A stretch of DNA of 64,000 bases from positions 434,001 to 498,000 of the forward strand of contig OX621176.1 of the NCBI GenBank assembly GCA_951640195.1, given 5' to 3'. Every line of letters begins with the position of its first letter. The stretch's first letter is position 1. Positions 23,508 through 34,630 of this stretch are shown here, one piece after another. The notes below the pieces were generated by a model. It saw nothing but the letters and a program-made list of their open reading frames with translations. It was not told the DNA's origin and did no database searches. Position numbers and translations under genes: made by a program. Source of the DNA: Porpolomopsis calyptriformis (Eukaryota > Basidiomycota > Agaricomycetes > Agaricales > Hygrophoraceae).

Positions 23508-24090
23508 TGTTAGAGTCGAGGCGTTTTATACGACTGAAGGAATGTGAGCGTTATTTCACACCATAGCAAAGCAAACAGAAGACGAACGAACCGATTTCTC
23601 TTCTTCCGAGAGGTTGCAGCGGCACTAGTGACGATCATTGGCAACGTCTTCCCACCCCGACGCCCGCTTTCCGGGATGATCTTTTCACTTTCGGGTGACT
23701 TTCTAAATTCGGTGACGAAACTTTTTTCCCGCGGTTATAAGTCAGAAAAAGGGGGGGAGAGAAAGAACGAACTTCATGAATCGATTAAGGGGCCGTCTGT
23801 GTTCGGGACTAGGACGGGGACGGCGGATCCTAGATTTACCCTTGGCGACACGCATTTTATTGAGCGCTCTTAGCAGTTTCGGGTCGACGGTGGCGAAGTA
23901 GTCGGCGCGTTTTTGGAGGTACTCTTTGCGTCTGAGCGCGTACTCGTTGAGATAGGGCTGTGTATGCCAGGAGAGAGAGGGGGGGAGGAGAGTATTATTA
24001 TTTCCTTTGAAGGTAGGGATTGTGGAGGAAGTACGTACCTGTTTCTGCTCTGAGGTTAAGGTGGACCAGGACTGGGCGGCTTCTTTGGCA
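23508..24090 (-). pseudogene. Truncated copy of the HMG-box gene (3' part)
   Basis: On the minus strand this repeats the intact gene at 33471-34035, introns included, starting mid-exon 2 at aaagaagccgcccag and running to the end of exon 5. It lacks exon 1 (mitochondrial presequence and basic region) and the first half of HMG box 1, and has no promoter of its own, since NLR C ends 60 bp upstream. Identity to the parent is very high, so the copy is young. Confidence 0.85.
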
Positions 24091-24152
24091 CTTTATGGAT
24101 GCGTAAGACATCAAACGGTCGTACCAACACCAACACCAAGAGCGTGAAAGGG

Positions 24153-27090
24153 TTACAAGTTACGAAAATACGAGTCCACATATCCAAAATCAAGGACGAC
24201 CATACGACGATCCATTCTGAGGAAAACTACACGATCTCCGTTCGCAGCAAACTTGAGAGGTCTATAAGAGACCGGAATCCAGCAAATTCGCCGATTGCGA
24301 GTAATCGAGTGGACCCAGCCGTCGTTGGCGATATAACCAAAGATCGGACCAGTTGGGTTTAAGCCATCGGCAAAGGAGCTCTGGCAAGATCGTGCAACCG
24401 ATTCAGCTGAGCTGAAATGTGCTTTGAGAGTCTTCAGATGTGCACCACTGACTGCATCCCACAGCCGAATAGTATTGTCGTCAGATCCAGACACGATGCG
24501 GGTGCCATCGGGGGAGAATGCGACAGATTCTACTTTGTCAGAATGTCCTTTGAGGGTGTTCAGATGTGCACCGCTGACTGCGTCCCACAGACGAAGAGTT
24601 TTGTCACTGGCTCCAGACACGATACGCATTCCATTGGGGGAGAATACGACCGATTCTACCCCAATAGAATGCCCTTCGAAGGTGTTCAGATGTGCACCGC
24701 TGACCGCGTCCCACAGCTGAACAGTTGTATCGTCGGATCCAGACACGATGCGTGCGCCATCAGAAGAGAAAGCAACCGATCTCACCCGGCCCGAATGTCC
24801 CTTGAGGGTGTTCAGATGTGCACCGTTGACTGCGTCCCACAGCCGAATAGTTCCATTATCGGATCCAGATACAATACGCATGCCAATGGGGGAGAATGCG
24901 ACCGATCGTACCCAGTCAGAGTGTCCCAGGGTGTTCAGATGTGCACCGCTGACCGCGTCCCACAGACGAACAGTCGCGTCGCCGGATCCAGACACGATAC
25001 GCGTCCCATCCCCAGAGAATGCAACAGACAGAACTGCTTTGGAATGTCCTTCTATCGTCCGTATGCATGAACTCCAAGTCTCATCCAATCCTTTGTATAT
25101 TTTCACCGGAAGGTTCAGCTCTCTCCCATACATCTTTTTCATCAACGTTTCCTGAGGAGTAAAGGGTAACCCAGAGTGGTATATTTGAAGGGAAGAACTG
25201 CTAATGATCCAGAAAAATTCCAGGGTGAACCGTTCGCAATCATGAAGTACATCCTTCGCATTGGCCAGGCCTTTGTCTGCTTTCTGTGGAATGATGAGCA
25301 TTGTTTAGTGGAGAGAGAGAAGATGACATACAGCGATCGCCTTTTGTACCGCATCTAATCCAAGAAGTCCATTTCGAACATCGCCCATCAGACTAAGCAC
25401 CTCGAGCCAGTACAGTAGATGTTTCAAACAAAACTCGTTTATGAGGTCGATCAGGGTGTCAGAGAACGTCGCATTTTCTAAGTGCCAAGACCAATGACGA
25501 CATGCATATTGCAGTTCAGGTCGGATGAAAGTCATGACACGAGTCGGAAGGTCGTCCACTTCACTATTGAGCAATGACGGATTTCCTATTCCACAGATAT
25601 CTCGTTTCAACTCCTTCATGGTAGATAGACAAGCACACGCAAGTAACGTATGTTGCGTCTGGGGATCAACAACATAATTCGGATTAAGACATCGAGTCGG
25701 ATTCGTTATAAAGTCGAAAAATGATGGATAGAGCGTTCGAATAACTTGCGCGTCATCGTCAGGTACCATGATCACTGAATGAAGCTGGTGAAGCGTCACG
25801 CGAACTGTACGTGGTGGCACGCCTAGTAATCGTTCAAGAGAAACTGACGAGAGTGGGTCTCGCAGGAGAACAATGGTGCCTAGAATCTTCTTCAACCGAA
25901 CAGATAGAGGAAATGATATGTTAGGAAATGCATCATTCAACACTTGAACGTATAACCGATCAAGGTTGTAATGTGGAGAGGAGTCTTCAGTTTCAGTAGG
26001 TTCATTACACAGAAGACGACCAAGTTGGCCTTTTGGGTCGCAATAGTTTCGATCCTCGACGAATCTGATTGATGTTGACGCAAAGATGAACAGTCCGAAA
26101 GACAGTCGCGTCAGGGAATGGATATCTGACGTAGAGGGCCATTCGTTTTCAAGATGATAGAACGTTCTCGTTAACGCAAGTTTGGTCGAAAGGTAATGTT
26201 GGATATCGCTCTGCACGACGCCTAGCTCCACTTCGTGCAAAATGTATCGTCGAGTGGCAGGGTTCAATTCGGGTGATTTAAAGACGGTGGTGATATGCTT
26301 TTCGGGCCGACTGGTCAACAAGAACTTCAATGGGAATAGTTCGTTGATATGACGAGAAAGTGATGATAAGATAACCGAGGTCGTCCCAGGCTCTTTGCAC
26401 TCATCCAGTGCATCCAACACAACAACGCATGGGGAAATCGAGTCCTTGAGGGTTCGAAGAGGCTTTATGATGAGCTCCTCGAGTTGATAGGAAGGAGTCG
26501 CATAGCCAATGTCGGGATTTGATTTCATAGCACGGGTAACCTCTGCCCTGAATAACGGGTTGGAGATCCCGAGTTGGTAGGCGATGGTGGTAAAGATCAG
26601 ATTTGGGTTGCTACAATCCGCATCGTCCCGGGAGCAGAAGAAGCTCGCGCCAAGCACACCAATCGCCCTACAAACCTCCGCAACAGTATAAGCAATCGTT
26701 GTTTTCCCAGTCCCAGCTGATCCATTGATCCAAAATATACAAGTATCCGTCGAAACAGTATTGCCGTCTTCCCTCAGAACCCGATCAGAATCAGATTGCG
26801 AATCGATACCCATCCAGCGATAAATCTGACGAAGAATGTTGGCCCTTGTGCCTTCTAAGCATCTCGCCCGCTCTTTGAAGTTGAAAGGAGCAAATAGGGC
26901 ATGTGGGGGGTGGTGTTCGTCTAGAATACCTTAGTTATTTTCATTCTATCGTTTTTTGAAAGAAGTGATAGACGAAATCGCCCGTCAACTCACCTTGCGG
27001 ATAGACTTGATTCAAGATGTACTGATCACGCCCGGCAAAGTTGACAGTACTGTCGTGGATTTGAGTCCTGGGTAAAGACGTGCTGGCCAT
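24153..27090 (-). CDS. NACHT-WD40 NLR, copy C (short, 5 WD40 repeats)
   Basis: Complement of 24153-25283, 25332-26920 and 26994-27090 gives 938 residues. The N-terminal exon encodes a motif VNFAGRDQYILNQVYPQ shared with copy G. The NACHT exon is the standard 1589 bp with GSAGTGKTT, VVVLDALDE and LLTSRPEKHI. Only five WD40 repeats remain against 11-12 in the sisters, and the first repeat boundary has lost two residues (NTLGHS for NTLxGHS). The tail (FGYIANDGWVHSIT, RICWIP, FRNL) is intact, so this looks like in-frame contraction and not decay. Its 3' flank leads into a truncated HMG-box copy, as behind E. Confidence 0.9.
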
Positions 27091-28225
27091 GATGGAGGAG
27101 CGCGGCCTTGAGTGAGTACATTACATAACACATCCTATGCAATTTACATTCGTCCTCGAATCTTTCGACCATCACCCCTTTGTCATTGCCATCAACCTGG
27201 GGAATTTGGCATGTTCTTTCTTACTTCAACCAAATGAGAACACCGAAATCTCACCGTAGTTGTTGTTGCCATAGCCGTTTACCATGTTGCAGACTATACC
27301 TCCTACACGGCCGCAACCATAAAGATTGGCCATCTTGATCGAAGCACGCGTCCTCCTTTATCAAACACCCCACCCGTCTCAGTGGTAGCACTCATTCTTC
27401 ATTTCAAACGCCAATCACCTAAACACAATGTCCCTCCCACAATCCAATGGCGAAAATGACAACTAAACCGGAAGGTGACATTCATCCTCATGCTTCGAGA
27501 GCATCTTGCGAGTACATGCTCCGAGTGCTCTCTCCATCGTATTCCTTTTTTAGAGATCTCACATCTGTGGGCAGAGATAGGCTGGGAGGGTGGAGAAGTG
27601 GATAGTTGGTGTGGTGATATAAGCCGTCATAGGCCTGACCCTGAGCCAACATACCGTCAGAGGCAGAGGCAGCGGTTAGTGCATTTTTCGTTTTTTCTCT
27701 AGCTATTGGTTTCACACAATGGCTCTTCCTCCATGCTCGTGCAGGAATATGAAAACATGGCCTCAGAGGACTTTGACGCCCACACTGAGGGCTACCTCGC
27801 CTGAATTTTCGGCTCTCATTACCTGATACAATATCAGCTCAATGATATATTAGAGGTATCAGAACTTTCATTCCATTTCCATGTCTATGTGTCGAGCGTA
27901 GGATTTAAATAAAGCCAAACGAGTGAGATTCATCCTGGTATCTTCCCCATCTCCATCTTTGACAAACTCTCTGCAGATGTTCCCTACCACCGTTAAATGG
28001 GCCTGCCTCTTCACAGCTCTAATGTGCCCGCCCAAGTCCTTTAGTCGTGCGGAAACGATAAGGACTCGCAAAATAGACTTTCTTCATCACCGTTCAGTAA
28101 TCAGTCAAAATCCACATTTGAGTATGTAGCATTTTTACAATGCCTCCAGAAAAATGTAAAATATGGTGGTAAATGCAGACAAACGGCGAGACTAAAAGAC
28201 CACAGAAACTGATGAGCTCACAAGA
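27091..28225 (-). repeat. NLR spacer, inverted copy of 48550-49685
   Basis: The whole 1.1-kb interval between C and D is repeated in inverse orientation between F and G with few differences. It holds the 5' flank of C (TGAGATTTCGGTG box at 27241-27253), a G/T-rich middle part and the 3' flank of D. A frame of 67 codons at 27868-28071 (minus) is conserved in both copies but has no ATG start; I do not call it a gene. Confidence 0.85.
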
Positions 28226-31200
28226 CTACGAAACAGCTAGAAACAGCGATAAGTTACGAAAATACGAGTCCACATATCCAAAATCAAGGACGACAATACG
28301 ATCGTGACCTGTGAGGAAAACCACGCGATCTCCGTTCATCGCAAGCTTGAGAGGTCTATAAGAGACCGGAATCCAGCAAATTCGCCGATTGCGAGTAATC
28401 GAGTGGACCCAGCCGTCGTTGGCGATATAACCAAACACCGGACCAGTTGGGTTTAAGCCATCGGTAAAGGAGCTCTGGCAAGATCGTGCAACCGATTCAG
28501 CCGAGCTGAAATGGATTATGAGGGTCTTCAGATGTATACCACTGACTGCATCCCACAGCCGAATAGTTTTGTCGTGAGATCCAGACACGATACGCGTGCT
28601 ATCGGGGGAGAATGAGACGGATTCTACCGCCCGAGAATGTCCCCCGAGCATTTTCAAACATACACCGCTGACGGCGTCCCACAGGCGAACGCCGTAGTCG
28701 TAGGATCCAGATACGATACGCGTGCCATCAGAGGAGAAAGAAACCGATTTCACCTCGCGCGAATGTCCCTTGAGGGTGTTCAGATGTGTACCACTTACTG
28801 CGTCCCACAACCGAACGGTTGTGTCATGGGATCCAGACACGATACGCATACCATCTGGAGAAAATGTGACAGATGGAACCCAGTGAGAGTGTCCATTGAG
28901 GATGTTCAGATGTGCACCGCTGACTGCATCCCAGAGCCGAATAGTTGTGTCGCGGGATCCAGAAACGATACGCGTGCTATCGGGGGAGAATGAGACGGAT
29001 TGTACAATGTCAAAATGTCCTTCGAAGGTGTTCAGATGTGCACCACTGACTGCATCCCACAGCCGAATAGTTTTGTCGTCAGATGCAGTCACGATACGCG
29101 TGCCATCGGGGGACAATCCGACTGAAAATACTAATTCGGAATCTCCTTCGAGGGCGTTCAGATGTGTACCGCTACCTGCGTCCCACAACCGAACAGTTTT
29201 GTCTGTAGATCCAGAGACAATACGCATGCCATCGGGGGAGAATGAGACGGATTGTACCATGTCAAAATGTCCTTCGAAGGTGTTCAAGTGGCCGCCACTG
29301 ACGGCATCCCACATCTGAATAATATTGGTGTGGGATCCAGAAACGATACGCGTGCCATCGGGGGAGAATGCGATTGACAATATCGAGCCGAAACGTCCCC
29401 AAAGGGTGTTCAGATGTGCACCGCTGACTGTGTCCCACAGCCGAATAGTGTTATCATAGGACCCAGAAGCGATATGCATGCCATTGGGGGAGAATGCGAC
29501 CGATGTTACCCAGTTAGAGTGTGCCTTGAGGGTGTTCAGATGTACACCGCTGACTGTGTCCCACAGCCGAATAGTGTTGTCATTGGCTCCAGACACGATA
29601 CGCATGCCATTGGGGGAGAATGCAACGGAATTTACCCTCTCAGAATGCCCTTCGAAGGTGTTCAGATGTGCACCGCTGACCGCGTCCCACAGCCGAACAT
29701 CTGTATCGTTGGATCCAGACACGATGCGCGTGCCATCAGAAGAGAAAGCAACCGATCCCACCCAGCTCGAATATCCCTCGAGGGTGTTCAGATGTGCACC
29801 GCTGACTGCGTCCCACAGCCGAATAGTTCCATCATCGGATCCAGATACAATACGCATGCCATTGGAGGAAAATGCGACAGATCGTACAAAGTCAAAGTCT
29901 CCCTTGAGAGTGTTCAGATGTGCACCGCTGACCGCGTCCCACAGACGAACAGTCGTGTCGTGAGATCCAGACACGATACGCGTCCCATCTCCAGAGAACG
30001 CAACTGACGAAACTTCATCGGAATGTCCTTCTATCGTCCGTGTGCATGAACTCCAAGTCCTATCCAATCCTTTGTATATTTTCACTGGAAGGTCCAGCTC
30101 TCTCCCATACACCTTTTTCATCAACGTTTCCAGAGGAGTAAACGGTAACGCAGACTGGTATATTTGAAGCGAAGAACTGGTAATGATCCAGAAAAATTCC
30201 AGAGTGAACCGTTCGCAATCATGAAGTAAATCCTTCGCATTGGCCATGCCTCTGTCCGCTTTCTGTGGAATGTGATGAGGATGGTCTAGTGGAAAGAAAG
30301 AAGATAACATACAGTAATCGCCTTTTGTGCCGCATCTAATCCAAGAAGTCCATTTCGAACATCTCCCATCAGACTAAGCGCCTCGAGCCAGTACAGTAGA
30401 TGTTTCAAACAAAACTCGTTTATGAGGTCGATCAGGGTGTCAGAGAACGTCGCATTTTGTAAGTGCCAAGACCAATGACGACATGCATATTGCAGTTCAG
30501 GTCGGATGAAAGTCATGATCCGAGTCGGAAGGTCGTCCACTTCACTATTGAGCAACGACGGATTTCCTATTCCACAGATATCTCGTTTCAACTCCTTCAT
30601 GGTAGATAGACAAGCACACGCAAGTAACGTATGTTGCGTCTGGGGATCAACAACATAATTCGGATTAAGACATCGAGTCGGATTCGTTATAAAGTCGAAA
30701 AATGATGGATGAAGCGTTCGAATAACTTGCGAGTCATCGTCAGGCACCATGATCACCGAATGAAGCCGCTGAAGTGTTACTCCTACTGTACGTGATGGCA
30801 TTCCTAGTAGCCGTTCGAGAGCAACTGACGAAAGCGGATCTTGCAGGAGAACGATCGTGCCTACAATTGTCTTCAGACGACCGGAAAGATAAGATGATAT
30901 GTTAGGAAAGGCATGGTTCAAGACTTGAGCGTATAATTGATCCAGGCTGTAATGAGGAGACGAGTCTTCTGTTGGCGTGGCCGCATTACACAGAAGACGT
31001 GCAAGTTGATGTTTCGGGTCAGAATAGTTTGGATCTTCAATGAATCTGATCGAGGTTGACGCAAAGATGAATAGTCCAAATGACATCCGCGTCAAGGCTT
31101 GGATATCCGCTCCAGATGGCCAATCGTTTTCAAGATGGTGGAACTCTCGCATGGAAGCAAGCTTCGTCGAAAGGTAGTGTTTGATGTCGCTCTGCACGAC

Positions 31201-32062
31201 GCCCAGTTCCACTTCGTGCAAAATGTATCGTCGAGTGGCCGGGTTCAATTCAAGTGATTTAAAGACGGTGGTGATATGCTTTTCCGGTCGACTCGTCAAC
31301 AAGAACTTCAACGGGCATAGTTCATTGATATGACGAGAAAGTGACGATAAAATCACTGAAGTCGTCCCAGTCTCTTTGCACTCGTCCAGTGCATCCAACA
31401 CAACAACGCATGGGGAAATCGAGCCGGTGAGCGTTCGAAGAGGATTTATGATAAGCTCTTCGAGTTGATACGAAGGAGTCGCATAACCAATGTCGGGATT
31501 TGATTTCATAGCACGGGTAACCTCCGCCCTGAATAAAGGGTTGGAGATCCCGAGTTGGTAGGCGATAGTGGTGAAGATCAGATTCGGGTTGCTGCAATCC
31601 GCATCGTCCCGGGAGCAGAAGAAGCTTGCGCCAAGCACACCAAGCGCCCTACACACTTCCGCAACCGTACAAGCTATTGTTGTTTTCCCAGTCCCAGGCG
31701 ATCCGTTGATCCAAAATATACAAGCATCCGTCGAAACGGTATTGCCGTCTTCCCTCAGAACCCGACCAGAATCAGGTCGTGAATCGATACCCATCCAGTG
31801 ATAAATCTGACGAAGAATGTCGGCCCTTGTGCCTTCTAAGCATCTCGCGCGCTCTTTGAAGTTGAAAGGAGCAAATAGGGCATGTGGGGGATGGTGGTCA
31901 TCTAGAGTTTCTCAACCCATTAATATCGCTTTTTGGGAACGCAGTGACCGAAATCATTGGCGCCAACTCACCTTGCGAGTAGATATAATTGCTCACGTTG
32001 TACTGATCACGCCCGGCCAAGTTGACCGTGCTGTGGTGGATTTGCGCGTTAGGCAAAGACAT
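28226..32062 (-). CDS. NACHT-WD40 NLR, copy D (12 WD40 repeats)
   Basis: Complement of 28226-30262, 30313-31901 and 31972-32062 gives 1238 residues. The start is the ATG at 32062 (MSLPNAQIHHSTVNLAGRDQ); the two-to-three extra N-terminal residues of its sisters are absent. The P-loop is GSPGTGKTT (Pro for the usual Ala), Walker B VVVLDALDE, and the NACHT C-terminal half belongs to the SGADIQALTRMSFGLF subtype shared with A, E and G, unlike B, C and F. Twelve WD40 repeats follow; repeat 6 has IQMWDAVSG. The C-terminus is extended by LFLAVS, as in F. The gene is only about 100 bp downstream of MED8 on the same strand, so it may be transcribed from a very short promoter. Confidence 0.92.
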
Positions 32063-32163
32063 GGTGGAGGTGAAAACGAAGAGGAGCGATAATCGGCACA
32101 GCCTTGGTATTCCTTATCAATTGCCCATCGTGGCTCTGATCAAAAATAAAATGCAATTTTCAG

Positions 32164-32880
32164 TTATTTTACCAACTCTTCCTCCACCTCTTCCTCATCA
32201 CTGCTCTGTCCTTCGGACGAAATACCTCCATCCACATTATTGTTCGCACCTATCCTTGGATCCCACTCCAACTCTTCCGGTTCCTCAACCTCGACCTCCA
32301 CTCTCTGCTTCCAATCAAATTGTTCCTTCAACATTGCAACAGCCCTTACCGCTCTCTCCACACGTGTGTCATGCTCCCTCTTCATCTCCTCACACTCTCC
32401 CAACACTTCTTCGTACTCCACCTTTCTCTCCTGCCCACCTCCGCCCCCACCAAGACCAAGGACACCCACCGACCCTCGTGTCTTCATATGTTCAGATAAC
32501 CGCCGGACCGTCTCGTTCTCTGACCGCAACACGTCCGTCGTCTGCTGGTTCCGCAACAGCGGGATCACCTCGTTGTCCATCTGCACGTCGGACATTGGCG
32601 TGGTAGGCAACAGCGCGATCTTTTCATAATACGCATTTCCGCTCTTCACATTGCTGTTTGTGGTAATATTCGGAACGAGGAGCGAGTTGGACAGATTGTG
32701 TGATTGAGAGAGAATGACATTGTATTTCGAGAGAATGTCTGGCCAAGCTGGCATCCCATGCTGACCGCTAAACTCGATAATCCGTTGAAGTGACTCTATC
32801 GATTCGATAATCTGCCCCGCCTTGAATTTCAGAGACTCGAGCTGAGCGATGGGCAGAGACGGCGGCGGCGGTGGTAGCAT
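32164..32880 (-). CDS. MED8: Mediator complex subunit 8
   Basis: A single exon of 238 residues starts LPPPPPSLPIAQLESLKFKA, followed by QIIESIESLQRIIEF and MPAWPDILSKYNVILSQSHN, the conserved N-terminal helical module of Mediator subunit 8. Med8 sits in the Mediator head, where its N-terminal part supports the head and its C-terminus contacts Med18/Med20, linking activators to RNA polymerase II. Two predicted coiled-coil stretches follow (VEYEEVLGECEEMKREHD; VEVEVEEPEELEWDP), with an acidic C-terminus. It is divergently transcribed from the HMG-box gene with 74 bp between start codons. A scar of its 3' end is found before NLR E. Confidence 0.88.
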   Translation of the reverse strand: MLPPPPPSLPIAQLESLKFKAGQIIESIESLQRIIEFSGQHGMPAWPDILSKYNVILSQSHNLSNSLLVPNITTNSNVKSGNAYYEKIALLPTTPMSDVQMDNEVIPLLRNQQTTDVLRSENETVRRLSEHMKTRGSVGVLGLGGGGGGQERKVEYEEVLGECEEMKREHDTRVERAVRAVAMLKEQFDWKQRVEVEVEEPEELEWDPRIGANNNVDGGISSEGQSSDEEEVEEELVK

Positions 32881-32954
32881 GTCATTGTGACAATGTCACT
32901 CTATTTGTGACGACTGATTACTCTCATCATCAAACCTCATCATCCTCGCCCGAC
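32881..32954. promoter_or_regulatory. 74-bp bidirectional promoter of MED8 and the HMG-box gene
   Basis: The ATGs of the two divergent genes at 32880 and 32955 are separated by 74 bp, so both core promoters and 5' leaders must share this segment or extend into coding sequence. It contains no obvious TATA box. Confidence 0.6.
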
Positions 32955-34035
32955 ATGTTCGTCAGGACCATCGCCCGTTTGGCTAACGCCAACACAATCG
33001 CGCGCGCCTCTCTCGTCGCCTCGGCGCGTCGCACATTCCTTTCCCCCGTCCCCTACCTTTCCCTCTCCACCACCGTCCAGAGACAGACACCCCCTACTAA
33101 CAAGACAACGACCACTGAGGCGGAACCGGCCAAAACCAAGAAACGCGTTACCACTAAGAGGAAACCTGCAGCAAAGGCCCAGGTCAAGACCAAGACCAAA
33201 AAATCGGTCGCGAAAAAACCAAAGCCGAAAGCAAAGAAACAGGTCGTCGCTAAGAAGCCTAAACGGAAACCGAAGCTACAAAGTACGTTCGTTTTGCTGC
33301 CTTGCTTCACACCCACTGACCCGCTTTGTTTCCTCTCAAACGTTTGGCAGCTCGTTTCACAGCATCCGAAAGACCTCCCAAACCGCCACCGAACCTCTAT
33401 GTCATCTTCATCCTTGAATACCTCAAACAACACGGCAAACCCACCTCCCTCACAGATGCCAACCAGCGCTTCAAAGAAGCCGCCCAGTCCTGGTCCACCT
33501 TAACCTCAGAGCAGAAACAGGTACGTACTTCCTCCACAACCCCTACATTCAAAGGAAATAATAATACTCTTGGCATACACAGCCCTATCTCAACGAGTAC
33601 GCGCTCAGACGCAAAGAGTACCTCCAAAAACGCGCCGACTACTTCGCCACCGTCGACCCGAAACTGCTCAGAGCGCTCAATAAAATGCGTGTCGCCAAGG
33701 GTAAATCTAGGATCCGCCGTCCCCGTCCTAGTCCCGAACACAGACGGCCTCTTAACCGATTCATGAAGTTCGTTCTTTCTCTCACTCCCCCCCCCCTTTC
33801 TGACTTATAACCGCGGAAAAATAGTTTCGTCACTGAATTTAGAAAGTCACCCGAAAGTGAAAAGATCATTGCTGAAAGCGGGCATCGGGGTGGGAAGACG
33901 TTGCCAATGATCGTCACTAGTGCCGCTGCCAAGTGGAATGCGCTCTCGGAAGAAGAGAAATCGGTTCGTTTGTCTTCTGTTTGCTTTGCTATGGTGCTCA
34001 CATTCCTTCAGTCGTATAAAACGCCTCGAGTCTAA
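32955..34035 (+). CDS. Mitochondrial HMG-box protein, two boxes (Abf2/TFAM-like)
   Basis: Exons 32955-33282, 33351-33520, 33583-33767, 33825-33963 and 34012-34035 give 281 residues. The N-terminus (MFVRTIARLANANTIARASL, then VASARRTFLSP) is a typical mitochondrial presequence: Arg/Ala/Ser-rich, no acids. A very basic Lys/Pro stretch follows (residues 50-105). HMG box 1 runs from PPKPPPNLYVIFILEYLKQH to LNEYALRRKEYLQ; a linker with RRPRPSPEHRRPLNRF leads to box 2 (FMNFVTEFRKSPESEKI ... AAAKWNALSEEEKSSYK). Two boxes and a presequence suggest an mtDNA packaging protein. Truncated copies of its 3' half lie at 23508-24090 and 38494-39082. Confidence 0.85.
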
Positions 34036-34500
34036 CACTCCACCGAACTTGTCTTGATCCCTTGATTTATATACCGTAACCATATTTGTTCAATTCAACA
34101 ACAGAATCATTTGGACCTTTTTTTTGTCTTCGCGTGTATTTACATTTTATCATTTGAATCGCAGTTTCTGAGAGAATTTCGGAGGACACTAGTCCCTTCT
34201 CTGAGGACAGCACTGGGATGAATCCCTATCGATCCAGTGTGTTGGAAGTCGTAGAGGCGGTGACGAGCTGCGCTCCATGAAACGGCTGGGGAGTTTAGTC
34301 TCTCCGTCGTGTGGGATGAGATACAGTCGACATTACAGTCAACGGCTCTAAGAACGAGGCAATCTGCTCTGTTGAGATTTCGGTGATCTCATTTGAAGGG
34401 GGAAAGAGAATAGCGAACATGTCCCTAATGTCATCTTATAAAAAATATGTAATAGCTCTCTCCTCCGTCATGACCAGCACGTCCTTAGCCAGCATTCAAA
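34036..34500 (+). repeat. Duplicated NLR 5'-flank spacer (copy before E)
   Basis: This matches the spacer before B (23027-23507, inverted) and the DIRS-interrupted spacer before F. It holds the TGAGATTTCGGTG box at 34373-34385 and preserves the empty DIRS site around 34277-34283 (ccatgaaacggctgg). No gene is seen. Confidence 0.8.
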
Positions 34501-34504
34501 CCTA

Positions 34505-34560
34505 AGAAGTGTTGGGAGTGTGAGGAGATGAAGAGGGAGCATGAGTTGGTAAAATAACTG
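34505..34560 (+). pseudogene. Scar of the MED8 3' end before NLR E
   Basis: The bases from about 34507 to 34542 (gtgttgggagtgtgagg and on) repeat MED8 coding sequence for residues around VLGECEEMKREHD, with a 3-bp loss, then jump to the last codons and 3' end of MED8 (gttggtaaaataactg...). About 220 bp of MED8 between these points are missing. In the parent locus the MED8 3' end is directly upstream of NLR D, so E carries D's upstream border. Confidence 0.8.
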
Positions 34561-34630
34561 AAAATTGCATTTTATTTTTGATAAGGAATCAAGGCTGTGC
34601 TGATTATCGCTCTTCGTTTTCACCTCCATC

